Source of the DNA: Allium sativum
Lineage: Eukaryota > Streptophyta > Magnoliopsida > Asparagales > Amaryllidaceae
Assembly (NCBI GenBank): GCA_030737875.1
Contig: CM060912.1
Location: 129,899,993 to 129,963,992 of the forward strand
DNA: 64,000 bases
Reading direction: 5' to 3'
In this document: piece by piece, positions 13,452 to 24,387 of the stretch
Layout: every line of letters begins with the position of its first letter
Numbering within the stretch: the first letter of the stretch is position 1
The notes under the pieces: generated by a model
What the model was told of the DNA's origin: nothing
The model's input: the letters and a program-made list of their open reading frames with translations, nothing else
Databases searched by the model: none
Made by a program: the position numbers and the translations under genes

Positions 13452-14634
13452 AGTAACACCCCGTAATTTTCAATATTAATGTTCTCAAATTAAAGATTAA
13501 CTAATCTCAAATGTGAGAATTAAGGGAAATGGGTTGCGCCTTTGTGTTCATCTCAGAATTCTGATTGAGATAGAGTCCGAGTTTGCGTGAATTGGACTTC
13601 GTATGAAGAAGTTATGGCGATCGGAAGTTTCAGAAAAATTTAAACAGATTTCAAAAATTCGAATTTCAGAGTCAGGTTGGGCTAGGCGGAAAATTTCATG
13701 CCAGGGCCAGGTCGACCAGGGGGTCGATGTGGGAGTCGACCTACCCACACAGGTCGACCAGGGGATCGACCCCCCCCTTCGGGAAGATTTGTTTGATGAC
13801 GATTTAATGACTGTATGCTGAGTCATTAGGATTTCTGATCTGGTCTGAATGGCTGGGGTTAATTCCGGGATAATCGGATGACCTAAATTAATCCTAAACT
13901 CTATAAAAACACATGTAGACTCAAACCCTAAAATCAAATAAAAATTAGAATCATGGCCTCCGTGCTGTCACCTTGCAACCTAGAATAGCCACCACCAATT
14001 ATAGAGGAAGAAAAGCTAATCAATTCAATTCTAATCTAAACCACAACAAATTGTCTTCTTCAAAGGAATGCTAAATCAATTTCAGAACTCAGATTTCAGA
14101 ACATAAGGCCTTCTTTGAGTTGTGAGTTCGATTTCTTTAATAAGATAATTAACAATTTAATTTGGTTGAGTTATGATTTGGGATTATATGGTTACGTTTT
14201 GAATCATTGACCGTTATGTTATTATCTATGTTGTAAATCTGTTATGCTACTATCCATGTTGTTATTATCTATGTTGTAAAGCTGTGATGTTATTTTGTAA
14301 ATCTATGTTAATTATTGGCTTATGTACAATCAATTCATATGCTAGTTTGGTTATGTTTGTGGAACTAATTCATGTGTTAAGTTATATAAAGTTTAACTTG
14401 ATAATTCTACATACAAGTTAGGATGTTAATTGAGGCATGGATCATATGCAAGTTAATGAAAATTATATACAACCTTACATGTTTGATGACATCTATTTTA
14501 TGTGTAAATTGGATCTAAAATTAGGCTATGACATGTGTGAGTTATATGCTAGTATACAAAATTCTATAGGCTAGTTTACATGTTTAGATATAAGTTTACA
14601 CCATCGTTTATATTGCATAAATCACATATGCAAG

Positions 14635-14679
<45 letters not shown>

Positions 14680-14693
14680 TTGGAGTACGAATC

Positions 14694-14756
<63 letters not shown>

Positions 14757-16784
14757 GAGTATGAATCATGTAATGTAAGTTTGTGATTATTGCCTATGCA
14801 AGTTTACACCTTATGATTAGATCTATGACGTACATGGTTTATGCAAGTTTGTGACTATTACCTAAACAAGTTTACACCTTTAGATTTAGATCTATGACAT
14901 ATGTAGTTTTATGCAAGTTTGTGACTTTGGCCTATGCAAGTTTTTAGATGAAGAACCTCATTCACACATGCAAGTTCACCCCTTATCTTTAGATCTAGTT
15001 TTTATTCTATGCATGTTGTGATGTTTTCTCTTTATTCCATAAGTTAGACTATTCGAGTCTAACGTATATTTTACGTTAAACGAACGAACGTACAACGTGG
15101 GGCAATGGGATAATATTAAAAGATTTAATATTGAGAATTGGCATAAATGCCTTAAATGGCATAAAATAAATTTATGATGATAACTGGTATAATTTTGCAT
15201 ACCATAAATAGATAGACATAATTGAGTCAATTATGGACATAGTTAAATTTGGAATTGACTGATAATTTGAATAGGGAAATTAATTCAAATTAGGGGATAA
15301 TTAATTATGTGTAATTAATCGCCTATGACACGAGGTTAGGCTCGTTTGTGGTGTAAGACTGCACGGACCTGCTCGGCAAATCCAGCTGCCACAAATGCCA
15401 GTCTAATGTGGGAGGTCTTAGGCATAAATTAAATGCGTAACAATTGTAAAGACACGAGGTTAGGCTCGTTTGTGGTGTAAGACTTCCCGGACCCGCCCGG
15501 CGAATCCAGCTGCCACAAATGCCAGTCTAATGTGGCTGGACTTTACAAGGTTACGGTGTTGATGAATTAAGAAACACTTAACCAGATAAACATGTGGTGG
15601 GACATGGGGGTTGTGGGTGCCTTGGGTGGCTTGTGAAATACGATTAGAAACACTTAACCGAAATTGAAACATGTAAATGAACATGAATAAGAAGAGGGTT
15701 AAGTGGGATGTACTAGAGGGGACCAAGCTTAGGTGTATAGCTTGTGTCAAGTAATGGGGGCACGTTTCAACCAGTAACCCATAAGTATCTTTGTGGGCTC
15801 GACCCAAGTCGAGGACGGGACATGCGTACTAGGCTTGACTGTAAGAGGCCAAAACGGGTTAATGGTGGCAACGCAAGTCCAATGGGTTCATGTGCATGTG
15901 TGGGCCCGGGCTGGTAGGTAAGACGTTGTTGCATCATGTAGGTATAAGCCGTGCATTGTTGGTGGTATCGGGTTGCCACTTTGGGGAGTGATACACCCCA
16001 CTGTGGGGCCAGCACGGGTATCTACGAGTTAGGGAGCCGATCGCATGGGGGTAGTGGGTACACTTCTTGGAGATAGGGGCGGGCGGCACCTACGAAGGCA
16101 ACTAGGGGTACACGAAACTACCATTATCATTATTAAAGTCTTGTAGGCGGGATCAACTTTTAGGGTGTTTGGTGTGGTGCAGTGTAGTAATTATCTTACA
16201 GCGACTAGATGCGCCTTTAACCTTATCTTTGTTCATCTTATTTCCTTTAGTTTTCTCTGCCATACCCAATTGTTCACAGTCATTTACTTATTTTCCAACT
16301 TATACCTTAGCCTAGTTATTTTGGTAATTATATTGTTAAAGTTATCGCACTTGCCAGACTTTATGTCTGACCCCCCCCCCCTTTGTTTCCACCGCTTTTC
16401 TTCCTTTTCCCCCCAGGTGCTCAGGGTGGAACTAGCACCAGTGGAGCTTGATTTTGGACAGCTGTATCTCTTGCTTTTAGAAGTTGCTTGGATCGCTGAA
16501 ATAAAAGTTCAGCCTATCTTATTTATGGCTATTTTGTGTTGGGGTTATGTCTTTCAATTTATGTACTCTGATTTAGTCAAGATGGATATTATGTACTTTG
16601 ACTCTGGTTCTTGATGATGTAATCAAATCTATGTGTTAATGGTTGCAATGAATAAATTTTAAATTTTAAATTACTGTTTATATCTGTCTTGCTGTTAAGT
16701 TTCTGTTCTATACACACTTAAAACGCATCATAGAAGTTAATGCATTCCCTTTGTGGGTGACATTAATGGACGTGGGGTGTTATA
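13452..16784 (+). repeat. 3' LTR of the plus-strand chromovirus
   Basis: Matches 5077-8326 over its length. Its first base is mutated (AGTAACACC for TGTAACACC). It has extra GTCGACC-type repeats at about 13706-13772 and longer TA/TG microsatellites at about 14636-14754. The open frame at 16165-16614 is LTR sequence and its 5' LTR counterpart is open only from about 7959. Confidence 0.93.
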
Positions 16785-19700
16785 GTTGAGATCAACGAAG
16801 CGAGGAGTATTTTTGGTTAAGTTTCATGCGATTCCATTTCAATGATTTTGAAAGTTGAAAATTAGATTTGGGTTTAATCGGAGAAGCAAGCAACGATATG
16901 CAAATCCGAGTATGGCATTGTGATGAGGATGGAGAGAGCTTCGATTGCGAGTAATTTGGTGGATTTCAAAGGAGAAAGTGTCGATGTTTTGGAAGTGGCG
17001 TGCGGCTTCATGTAGCCGGCGAGAGGCTCGAATTTCGAGCCGTGAAGGAAGGTGCTCGGCGAGGTGGTGCATTTGGAAGGGAACGCGAAGGGAGGTCTGC
17101 CGGTGGCCTCGGACTTGGAGCTTGGTGGGAATTTGACTCGTGCGTGTGCACGAGTTTGGACAGCTATTGAGTTCATCATGTGCGTGAGGGAAGAACAGGA
17201 CGTGCGTGAGGGAGAAGAAGAAAGGGAGAAGGGGTGTGCAGGCTCGGGTCTGGTCTAGTAGATGGGCTTTGGGCTAATTTTTTGTAAGGTATAATCTTTT
17301 AAATTTTCAAGTTTAATTAGAAACTTTGTCAGCTAATAACTCATTTGATTTAAATCGGATTGACGCATAGATAAGTTCGTTAGAATCGAGTTAGAGAATA
17401 GAATCCGTTAGTATATAAGTTTGGTAATTTTCGTTAAGTATAAATTTTAATAAAATAAAATAAGAGGCCCTTATACTTATAACAATATATACATATATAT
17501 CGTAAATAAGGTTATTAATCCAATATTATATATAAGCAGAACAATCATCAGATGTTAATAGAATGGATTTGGAAGTAGTACGTGTAACGGTAGCAGTGTT
17601 TGTGATTTGTTCGCCCTGCAGTAAATGATTTGGAGCTTTGCCGGTGAGAACAATTAATTTCATCATTTATTTCAATTAGTAGTGATTAAAATGTGATGTG
17701 ATGATTAATGGTAATTGTTTGAATATGGATGTTATTGAGTGAATGGATGTCCATGTAATTAGACAAGCACTAAACACTGAAAAGCGTTCTTGACCGTAAC
17801 GCTTGTGCACAACTGAATTTTTTGTGTATGGGTGATGATTATAATTTATGATCATCCGATTTATATGGTTGTTTATTATGTTGCATGAAAGTACGCACAA
17901 CACTGTAGTTATGGAATCATACAGGAGATCGATTTAATTTCCTTCCATATAAATAAGATCGATTTTTAAATTATTAAAATATTGTTTTATCCAGTTAATT
18001 TGAAAAGAGATTTGGAATTTAAATAGAGTATTCTACAATATTATATACCAGACCGTTCTAGGATGACAGAGAGGATGGTGTTTAGGCTTGGGTTTGGAAA
18101 TCCAGTTTCCTGCTCTCCCTGGCTATCCCTAACTGGTCCGACGAACGAAATGGTTAATTCAAATATAATTTAATTTAAAGTTTTTGTAAAACTTAGAAAA
18201 ACGATGGACCATTTATGAAATTCAAATTCAAATTTAAATTTAAATTAAAAGGGTTTTCGAATTCCTATGGTTTACAACTTATTTAAATTTTGATTTGGAA
18301 ATGATTTTCATTTAACTTAAAAATTGGTTTTGAAATTAAGTTGTTTTGAAATTTTAAATTTAGATTCAAAAGGATTTGAAGGAATTATATTCAAATCGTT
18401 TATAACACACTACGACACGACAATTCATAAATATCGATTTAAATTTTCAAATGTTTATAACTTAACCATTTGAAATCGGGTTGACTTGAAACAAGAAGCA
18501 TTGATTTTCAATAATTAACAATTTTTGAATAGAAAAGAAATTTTTAAATTTCAGCGTATGATTTTCAAGTTATGTTCAAAACAAATTTTGGAAGGTCGTT
18601 GTACGTGCAGTTCGGCAACCATAGCGGAAATTCAAAAAAAAAAAAAAACCAGTTATAAAGTTAGAGAGAATTCATGATAAGTTTTACTTTATTAATTTAA
18701 AGTAATTAGAAATGAATTATTGGAATTTTGAAGTGATTTGGAATATATTTGAATTAAATGGATATTGCAGCGTTTAATAACGTTCAGACGTTATTGTCTA
18801 AATTCCAAAGATAAACGGGTTTTGAATTTATATTGTAAACCATTATTTAAATGGTTAAAAAGATTGAGAATGGTTTGGAAGGATTTTTAAATAATTGTAC
18901 TTGGAATTATTTGTTAATTCTAAATATTAGAATTTAAAAGGAAATGAGTTGGATGGATTTTGTGTTGGATATTCGATATGTAATCCCAAAGTTCAACAAA
19001 TACTATCAGAAGCATTAGAAAATATTACCTCAATGTTCTGATAGTGTTTGATTGAGTTGTGAATATATATCAAATATAAGTTGATTTAACTCTATCAGAC
19101 TTATGTTTGAATATGAATTGTTTGGATTATCGTTAATGGAATTCCATTCCAAATAAAGATTCGATAAACTTAAAGACTTAAGGAATCAAAGGATTTTGTT
19201 TTGAGTATAAGGATTGAAGGTTTTTTTGTTGGAATAAAGGTTGTTAAATTGAATATTTTGATTTCAAAGAGAAGTTAAAATGGTGAAAGAATTTATAACA
19301 AATCCAACTTTGACACTGTGAACGAATTAAAATGATTGGAAGGAGATTGGATTGAAAAGCTCTTATGATCCATGACTATCAATTTAAGAATACGCTTATT
19401 AGTTGGAAAGACCGAGATCGGATTTTTGTCCGGAGACCATTCCAAGTAATAATACGATGCAAGAAGCAAATTCAAGACTTAGACTCGATGTATGAAGACC
19501 GTGGTTCTTTACATCGAGCGGACTGCCTGTTGATTGGTTTCTTTACTGATAGCTATAGTAGAGAGGTGCCCCTATTACTGGAGTGGCAGAAAGTCCAAAC
19601 GTATGAGGAGAACTTTCGGATTTTGTTCCATTCAGACCCAGGACGGACTTGTATGGATTGTGTGTCTGACATTGTAATTGACGGCATAACACTGATTTCC

Positions 19701-20160
19701 GTTGATATGTATCTGGTTTGTGACGTATGAGCTCGAAGTGGTTATGTATGGATGGAAATCAGTGGCCATGTTGTGAATGGATAATGTGACATACTTAAGA
19801 GATGAAATGATCTTGTACGATCAAGGCATTGCTTATATAGGCATGTTTTATGTATGATGTGACGTCGACAAACCTCACACCCCGGATTGATGAGAAACTG
19901 GCGGCTAGGTTGTGTATATGTATATGAATTGATGATGACCGCTGCAGTAGTGGGAAACCACTTATGACTTATGGAATAGGGTATGTTCGGGGAGCCGTGT
20001 CTAGTCGAAAACTGTTGATCTACCTCGTGATTTGTATTGGTGTCCGCGTCTGGATGAAAAACCCGTGATTACATTTTGTTTGTGTACTGAATGATCTTTC
20101 GTGCCAGGAATCATCAAGTAGGAAACCAAAATCTCCAATACGAGCCATGCGGTTTTGGTT

Positions 20161-20222
<62 letters not shown>

Positions 20223-20934
20223 GACATAATATTATGGGTATTATGCCATCTAGGATTAATGCATTTATTTGCGAAATGGTTTTCCGCACTATATATAATA
20301 ATATTGAAAGAGGATTCTCACGTATGAAAGCATATTTGGATGTCATAAGATAAACCTCGCCCATCTGGTGTGCGCTTGCATTGTGTGATGTTGGACGAGC
20401 TTATGATAGCTTCATTTTCAAAAGTCATTATGTACTTATATGCACGGGCATTCACATGGAGTAAACTATTCCGCGTTAGCGGTGTGATCCGGTGAATTTC
20501 CACAACATTAAAATAAATCATAAAACAACTATCTTATGTTCTCACACCAGTCCCATGACTAACCTGGAGTTTATTGTTCCTTCCTAAACTCTAGATGCCC
20601 ATTGATTTTCACACGGGTAGCTAGTAGTTTAGTTTTGCAGTTTTGTTTCGTTGGAGTGAAGTTTGGAGTGCTTTCTGAGTTGGAATCCTTGCTAGGGTTG
20701 AAGCTTCCACTGTATCTTTTGTTCTTTCGCCGAAAGTATATTTATATATTTTCTTCGGCTGTATGTTTATGTCGTAACTCTGATATTCATGTAACTCTGA
20801 TGTAATATTGTTTTTGAGCAATGAAAAGTTCTGTTATTTGGTTCAATGTATGTACCCATAACAATTCGTCTTTCAGTATGGTTTAAGTTGGTTTAATTAC
20901 CGGCGAGAACCGGGCAAAAAGGTGGGTTGTTATA
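16785..20934 (+). repeat. 3' LTR of the LARD-like element, second segment
   Basis: Resumes with the second copy of the GTTGA target duplication (16785-16789) and runs to TGTTATA at 20934. Its last 1.7 kb aligns with 1-1692. The small open frames at 16.8-17.3 kb lie in LTR sequence and resemble no known gene. Confidence 0.82.
20161..20220. repeat. (TA)n microsatellite in 3' LTR
   Basis: About 28 TA units. The 5' LTR has only TGTGTATATATAAGG at the matching site (about 963). Two apparent 70-110 codon frames over this tract encode only Ile-Tyr repeats. Confidence 0.92.
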
Positions 20935-22746
20935 GAGAACAAACTAGACTGTTTGCAAATGGGATAGTAAGAGCAACAAATGCAGACAAATGAAATAATG
21001 GCACATTATTGTCACGTAATTCTTATGCACGGCAGCATGAGTATACATAAGGCAAGCCAGTTCAAGCAAATACATATATGGATAAGCAGTTCGACAAGGT
21101 GATAAAGCACAAGCAAGTTTTCTCACGTGAGCATAGCAAACTTTATGGCCAAGGCATATATACAATCAGCAAAGTGAGCAAAACAGTTTAGCTACGATAG
21201 CAGCATGATCAAGTGATGGACATAGTCAAGCAAAGTTTATATGTATATACATGGCTTCTATAAATAACAGTACAGATTTCAAACATGAAACAGTCCCAAA
21301 GGTTATAGGTGCCAAGTCAATATGGAGGCAGTCAAGCTCTCAAACAAGCAGCTCAACAACTGAGTGCAACATTTGTCAACATGTCATGGCAACATTGATG
21401 CAAAGAAGCAGTTACTAAATGTCCAGACTAGCAATCAGTAGGTATGAAATCAATAAGAATATGAAGCATCATTATGAACAATGTGCACAAGCAATTGAGC
21501 AAGAACTGGTGAAACAGTGCAACAATATTTAGGTGCAACTACACAACACAAAGAAGAAAGCTCAGTGAACATACATGTGCATATACATACAAGTTAAGCA
21601 GTTTAATGATGTGGCTTGGATGACTTGGAAATTTCTCAATGTTTCCAGTTTTCCAGAAATGGCATGACAGAGCATACAAGATTTCAGCAATCAAGATTTA
21701 ATTTGTTTCCAGTATTGGACAAATAATTTTGGCAAGAAAACATGTGGTTTCCAGATTATTTATCAGGCAAGATTTTCAGATAGCACAAATTTGGGGATGA
21801 AGTAAATGTTTTCAGTAATAAGCAAGAATTTTTGGGACAAGAACAACTCACAAATATTCATCAAATAAATCGACAAATCAGTCCTAGAAAGTAATCAAAT
21901 TCAAAATGCAAATTCATTGTCCAAAAATCACGTAACAATTATGGAAAGGAATCAGGCTACAAATATCAAGTAGCAATCACACAAGTTTTCTAATTCTACA
22001 AATTCAGTGATAGTGGTAATATTTTTGTTTTTTCAAAAGTTTCCAGAAATGCTAATATCGTTTTTAAAGTCCATAAAATCAAATTCTATATTTCCAGAAA
22101 TTCATCAAGTCCAATTTCAATTGAGGGAACTAAAAGAGGCTACGCAACAAATCAGGGCAAGCCATATTTGAAATCTGAAAATAATCCTAGGGTTTCTAAA
22201 CCCTATATATTATCACCTATTCCTCATCGAAAATGAAATTGAAATTCAATGCAACAAATCGAAGAGCATACAGAGAATTCAAATTAAATTACTCACAAAC
22301 GATTTCAATCAGAAGCCAAGCCAAATCGACAGACGAAGGACAACTGCACTTTTAGTTCATCAGAGAATCAAAACACATCAATGAGTCAAGTGTCGCGATT
22401 TGGAGCAAGATTGAAAACCCTAATCGCTAAGCCACCATTTTTATTTCCAAAGAAAAAAGGATCAGGGCAAAGATAAAGAAATGGGCCGGCCTAGTTTTGT
22501 CTAGTGAATAAGGGTTTTTTTTATTCTTTTTATTTAAAGTGTTTTGATTTGGTTTTTTAATTCATTTGTAAACCAATCCAAATCAGTTTTCTAGAGTCTG
22601 TAAAATCTAGGTGGTTTACTGGAGTCTGTAAAAATTAGGGTATACTAGCTACGGGTTTGTAGCTAGAGGAAAATCTGATTTAGGGAATACAAACCAGTTT
22701 AGGGTTTTGAGTATAGGATTAGAGTAGGAACGAGGGGTTCGCGAGT
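20935..22746. other. Unassigned AT-rich sequence, possibly an LTR fragment
   Basis: No gene or transposon protein was recognised. The minus strand has a pyrimidine-rich, leader-like part around 22200-22480 with 'TTAGGGTTTTCAATC', as often seen in plant LTR leaders and 5' UTRs, and repeated TTTCCAG words at 21640-22100. A short direct repeat (GAGTCTGTAAAA) occurs near 22594 and 22623. It may be the rest of the CACTA element or a solo LTR. Confidence 0.3.
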
Positions 22747-22990
22747 TTATATCGTCTTGTAAGTGGGATATGTTCTATTACCTAGTAGAAACCTTAGGAA
22801 TGCAGCAGTAGGTTGGATTATATCTATCTCATCTGGTAACAATATGTTGTTTACAATCACCTTCTCATGTGTTGGAGGAACGAGTTTCCCATGTATGGTG
22901 GATGTCGCCGAATCTCTGCACACTAAACCTATTGCAACAACCTCTAGATTAAAGTTTGACGCTTCATATTTTTTATTTGCGAAACATGCA
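22747..22990 (-). pseudogene. DUF8039-like C-terminal segment of the CACTA second gene
   Basis: The minus strand is open for about 80 codons down to a TAA at 22747-22749. It has the pattern 'EVVAIGLV', then 'STIHGKLVPP', then 'VIVNNILLPDEI' and 'AAFLRFLLGN'. This resembles the domain in plant CACTA proteins that carries 'VAEGxV...IHGxPLG...VxVDxV...VGxxVxWP'. It lies directly downstream of the PF003004-type exons on the same strand but in another frame, so an intron or frameshift separates them. The assignment is by eye from conserved spacing and no profile was run. Confidence 0.5.
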
Positions 22991-23020
22991 AAATTTGCGG
23001 ATTAGCAACATCATCAATGT

Positions 23021-24387
23021 TCAACGTCTGCCAACATTTTTCTGATGTGTCCCACTGCTTCCTTCTTCCTTGGAAGCAAGGTCTGGTGTCTGGTTTTCTC
23101 GATTCACATATCCTTTTAACATGCCAACAATTGACTTTAATGTCCCTGCCATATTCTTTAATTTCCCCTCCACCATTTCAATCCTTGTTATCAAATTCTC
23201 CGAGCCTCCTTTACTCCTTTTGAGTTGTTTACATGGAATAGTAGAAGCTTTAATTTGTGACTTTGATATCATAGTTCCAAGGCTTCGAGTTCGACCCTTT
23301 TTATCCTTGCCAAACACGTGCGATAAAATGTCTTCATCCACTGTCAAATCTTCTTCCTCGTCATCATTGATTGTTTCCTTCGATTTTGCAATTTTACCCT
23401 AAAATATGAAATACTTGAGATATTACATGCATTGGTAAATTACTAAACTAAAACAATAGGCAGATAAACCATGTAAATATATATGTCATAATAATAGATC
23501 ATTATTCACTTATCATCTAAAACAATATATTGTTTAACTTACAAGGTACAAAGAATTTGAATCTGACATAGTGCCATCTTTTTTTGTATGAGTTTTCTCC
23601 CAAACATAACGACATGTAAATTCTTTTTCTGGATTTTCATTTGCTTGCAACCAAACATTAGAAAATAACTAGTCTTTTAAGTGGAAAAAAAATCAGGCTA
23701 TAATGCAGGTAATTCAATTAGAATGTACCTCTTTATGTTCTACCACGGCATGACTTGTACGATCACTATGATGACTATAATTGTATAATGATCTTTATTT
23801 TCCTATCTCTCTTCTTTCGTGTGCACCAGGTTTTGCTTCGTTATTCAAGAATCCATACTTTTGGAGGATAGTTTTTCCTTCTATCTTAGTCATTATCAAA
23901 TTTGTTGTAGTATCCTGTCTTCAATTCTCTTTTGTATCTCCTAAATAACTCATACATTTTTTGAAACAAAGCTCTTTTGCATCTGACTCTAGCTCAAAAA
24001 AGTCTGTATATGATGAAGATAAAAACATTAATGTAATTTAAAACATCAAATTCATTTATTTAACTTCATTATAATAAACTGTTAATGTGTTAAGTAATTG
24101 TTAATGTATAATTTCTTAAAAAAACAAAAATAAAGCAAAATGAACATAGTTGTCATGACTTACCCGCAATTCATCCCAAACATCATCTTTTTCATTTCTT
24201 GGGTACTTTATCCCAACTTTCATATGATATTGGCACATGAATTTGTACTAGATTACTAACTTTACTACCTATTTTTCCAAGCATTATATGAAATTGGAGC
24301 ACTATAAGCGTTTGCCTCAACTTTCTGGGGTTGTGAAGATGATGAATGACCGACTGAATGTATCGACGCTTCTGTGGCTTCTGACAT
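23021..24387 (-). pseudogene. Plant transposase PF03004 (Ptta/En/Spm)-like gene, four recognisable exons
   Basis: Second CACTA gene, related to TNPA-like DNA-binding proteins. Probable exons on the minus strand: 24387-24164 (starts MSEATEASIHS, later 'QIHVPISYESWDKVPKK', donor GTAAGT), 24003-23729 (after TATACAG; 'LFRRYKRELKTGYYNKF', later 'YSHHSDRTSHAVVEHKE'), 23668-23543 (after ACTAG; 'LQANENPEKEF', 'KTHTKKDGTMSDS', donor GTAAGT) and 23398-23021 (after TTTTAG; 'DILSHVFGKDKKGRTRSLG', then a likely coiled coil). The last two exons join in frame. Exon 1 has in-frame stops or a frameshift near 'YNAWKN', and exon 2 has two stops and a frameshift, so the gene is broken. The spread of conserved blocks and the splice signals make chance unlikely. 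Confidence 0.65.

Larger units (their letters stand above)
5077..16784 (+). mobile_element. Full-length Ty3/gypsy chromovirus (Tekay/Del-like), decayed
   Basis: About 11.7 kb, flanked by a perfect 5-bp target duplication, GTTGA (5072-5076 and 16785-16789). LTRs of 3250 and 3333 bp start (T)GTAACACC and end GGGGTGTTA(C/T)A. Between them are an iMet PBS, a gag with zinc knuckles, a pol in the order PR-RT-RH-IN, a chromodomain-like tail and a polypurine tract. The gypsy domain order, chromodomain-like end and long LTRs fit the Tekay/Del chromoviruses. Stops, frameshifts and lost catalytic residues show it is not autonomous. Confidence 0.93.
1..20934 (+). mobile_element. LARD-like non-autonomous LTR retrotransposon, left-truncated by the window and split by a nested gypsy element
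   Basis: Bases 1-1692 are repeated at about 19236-20934, and both copies end in TGTTATA. The first copy is followed at once by a plant initiator-Met primer binding site (TGGTATCAGAGC), so it is the end of a 5' LTR. The 3' LTR starts at 4143 (TGTAAC) after a purine tract (AAGTGGGGGAGA) and ends at 20934, interrupted by the element at 5077-16784. Without that insertion the 3' LTR is about 5.08 kb. The interior (1693-4142) has no open frame over 79 codons and no gag or pol motif. The 'TTCGAGGACGAA' just before the polypurine tract is typical of chromovirus 3' ends, so the parent was probably a Tekay/Del-type gypsy element. The outer TSD cannot be checked because the 5' end is outside the window. 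Confidence 0.82.

Noticed and set aside
14580..14786. 68-codon frame rich in Tyr-Ile and Cys-Val
   Set aside because: It encodes only the (TA)n and (TG)n microsatellites of the 3' LTR.
16165..16614. 149-codon plus-strand frame with hydrophobic stretches
   Set aside because: It lies in the 3' LTR of the plus-strand chromovirus. The 5' LTR copy keeps only the last 65 codons open, and LTR identity alone explains that similarity.
16839..17258. Cluster of 60-100 codon frames in GC-richer DNA
   Set aside because: Inside the LARD 3' LTR, on both strands and overlapping, with no recognisable protein pattern.
20091..20364. Overlapping 68-114 codon frames on both strands
   Set aside because: They are made of the (TA)n tract and encode only Ile-Tyr repeats inside an LTR.
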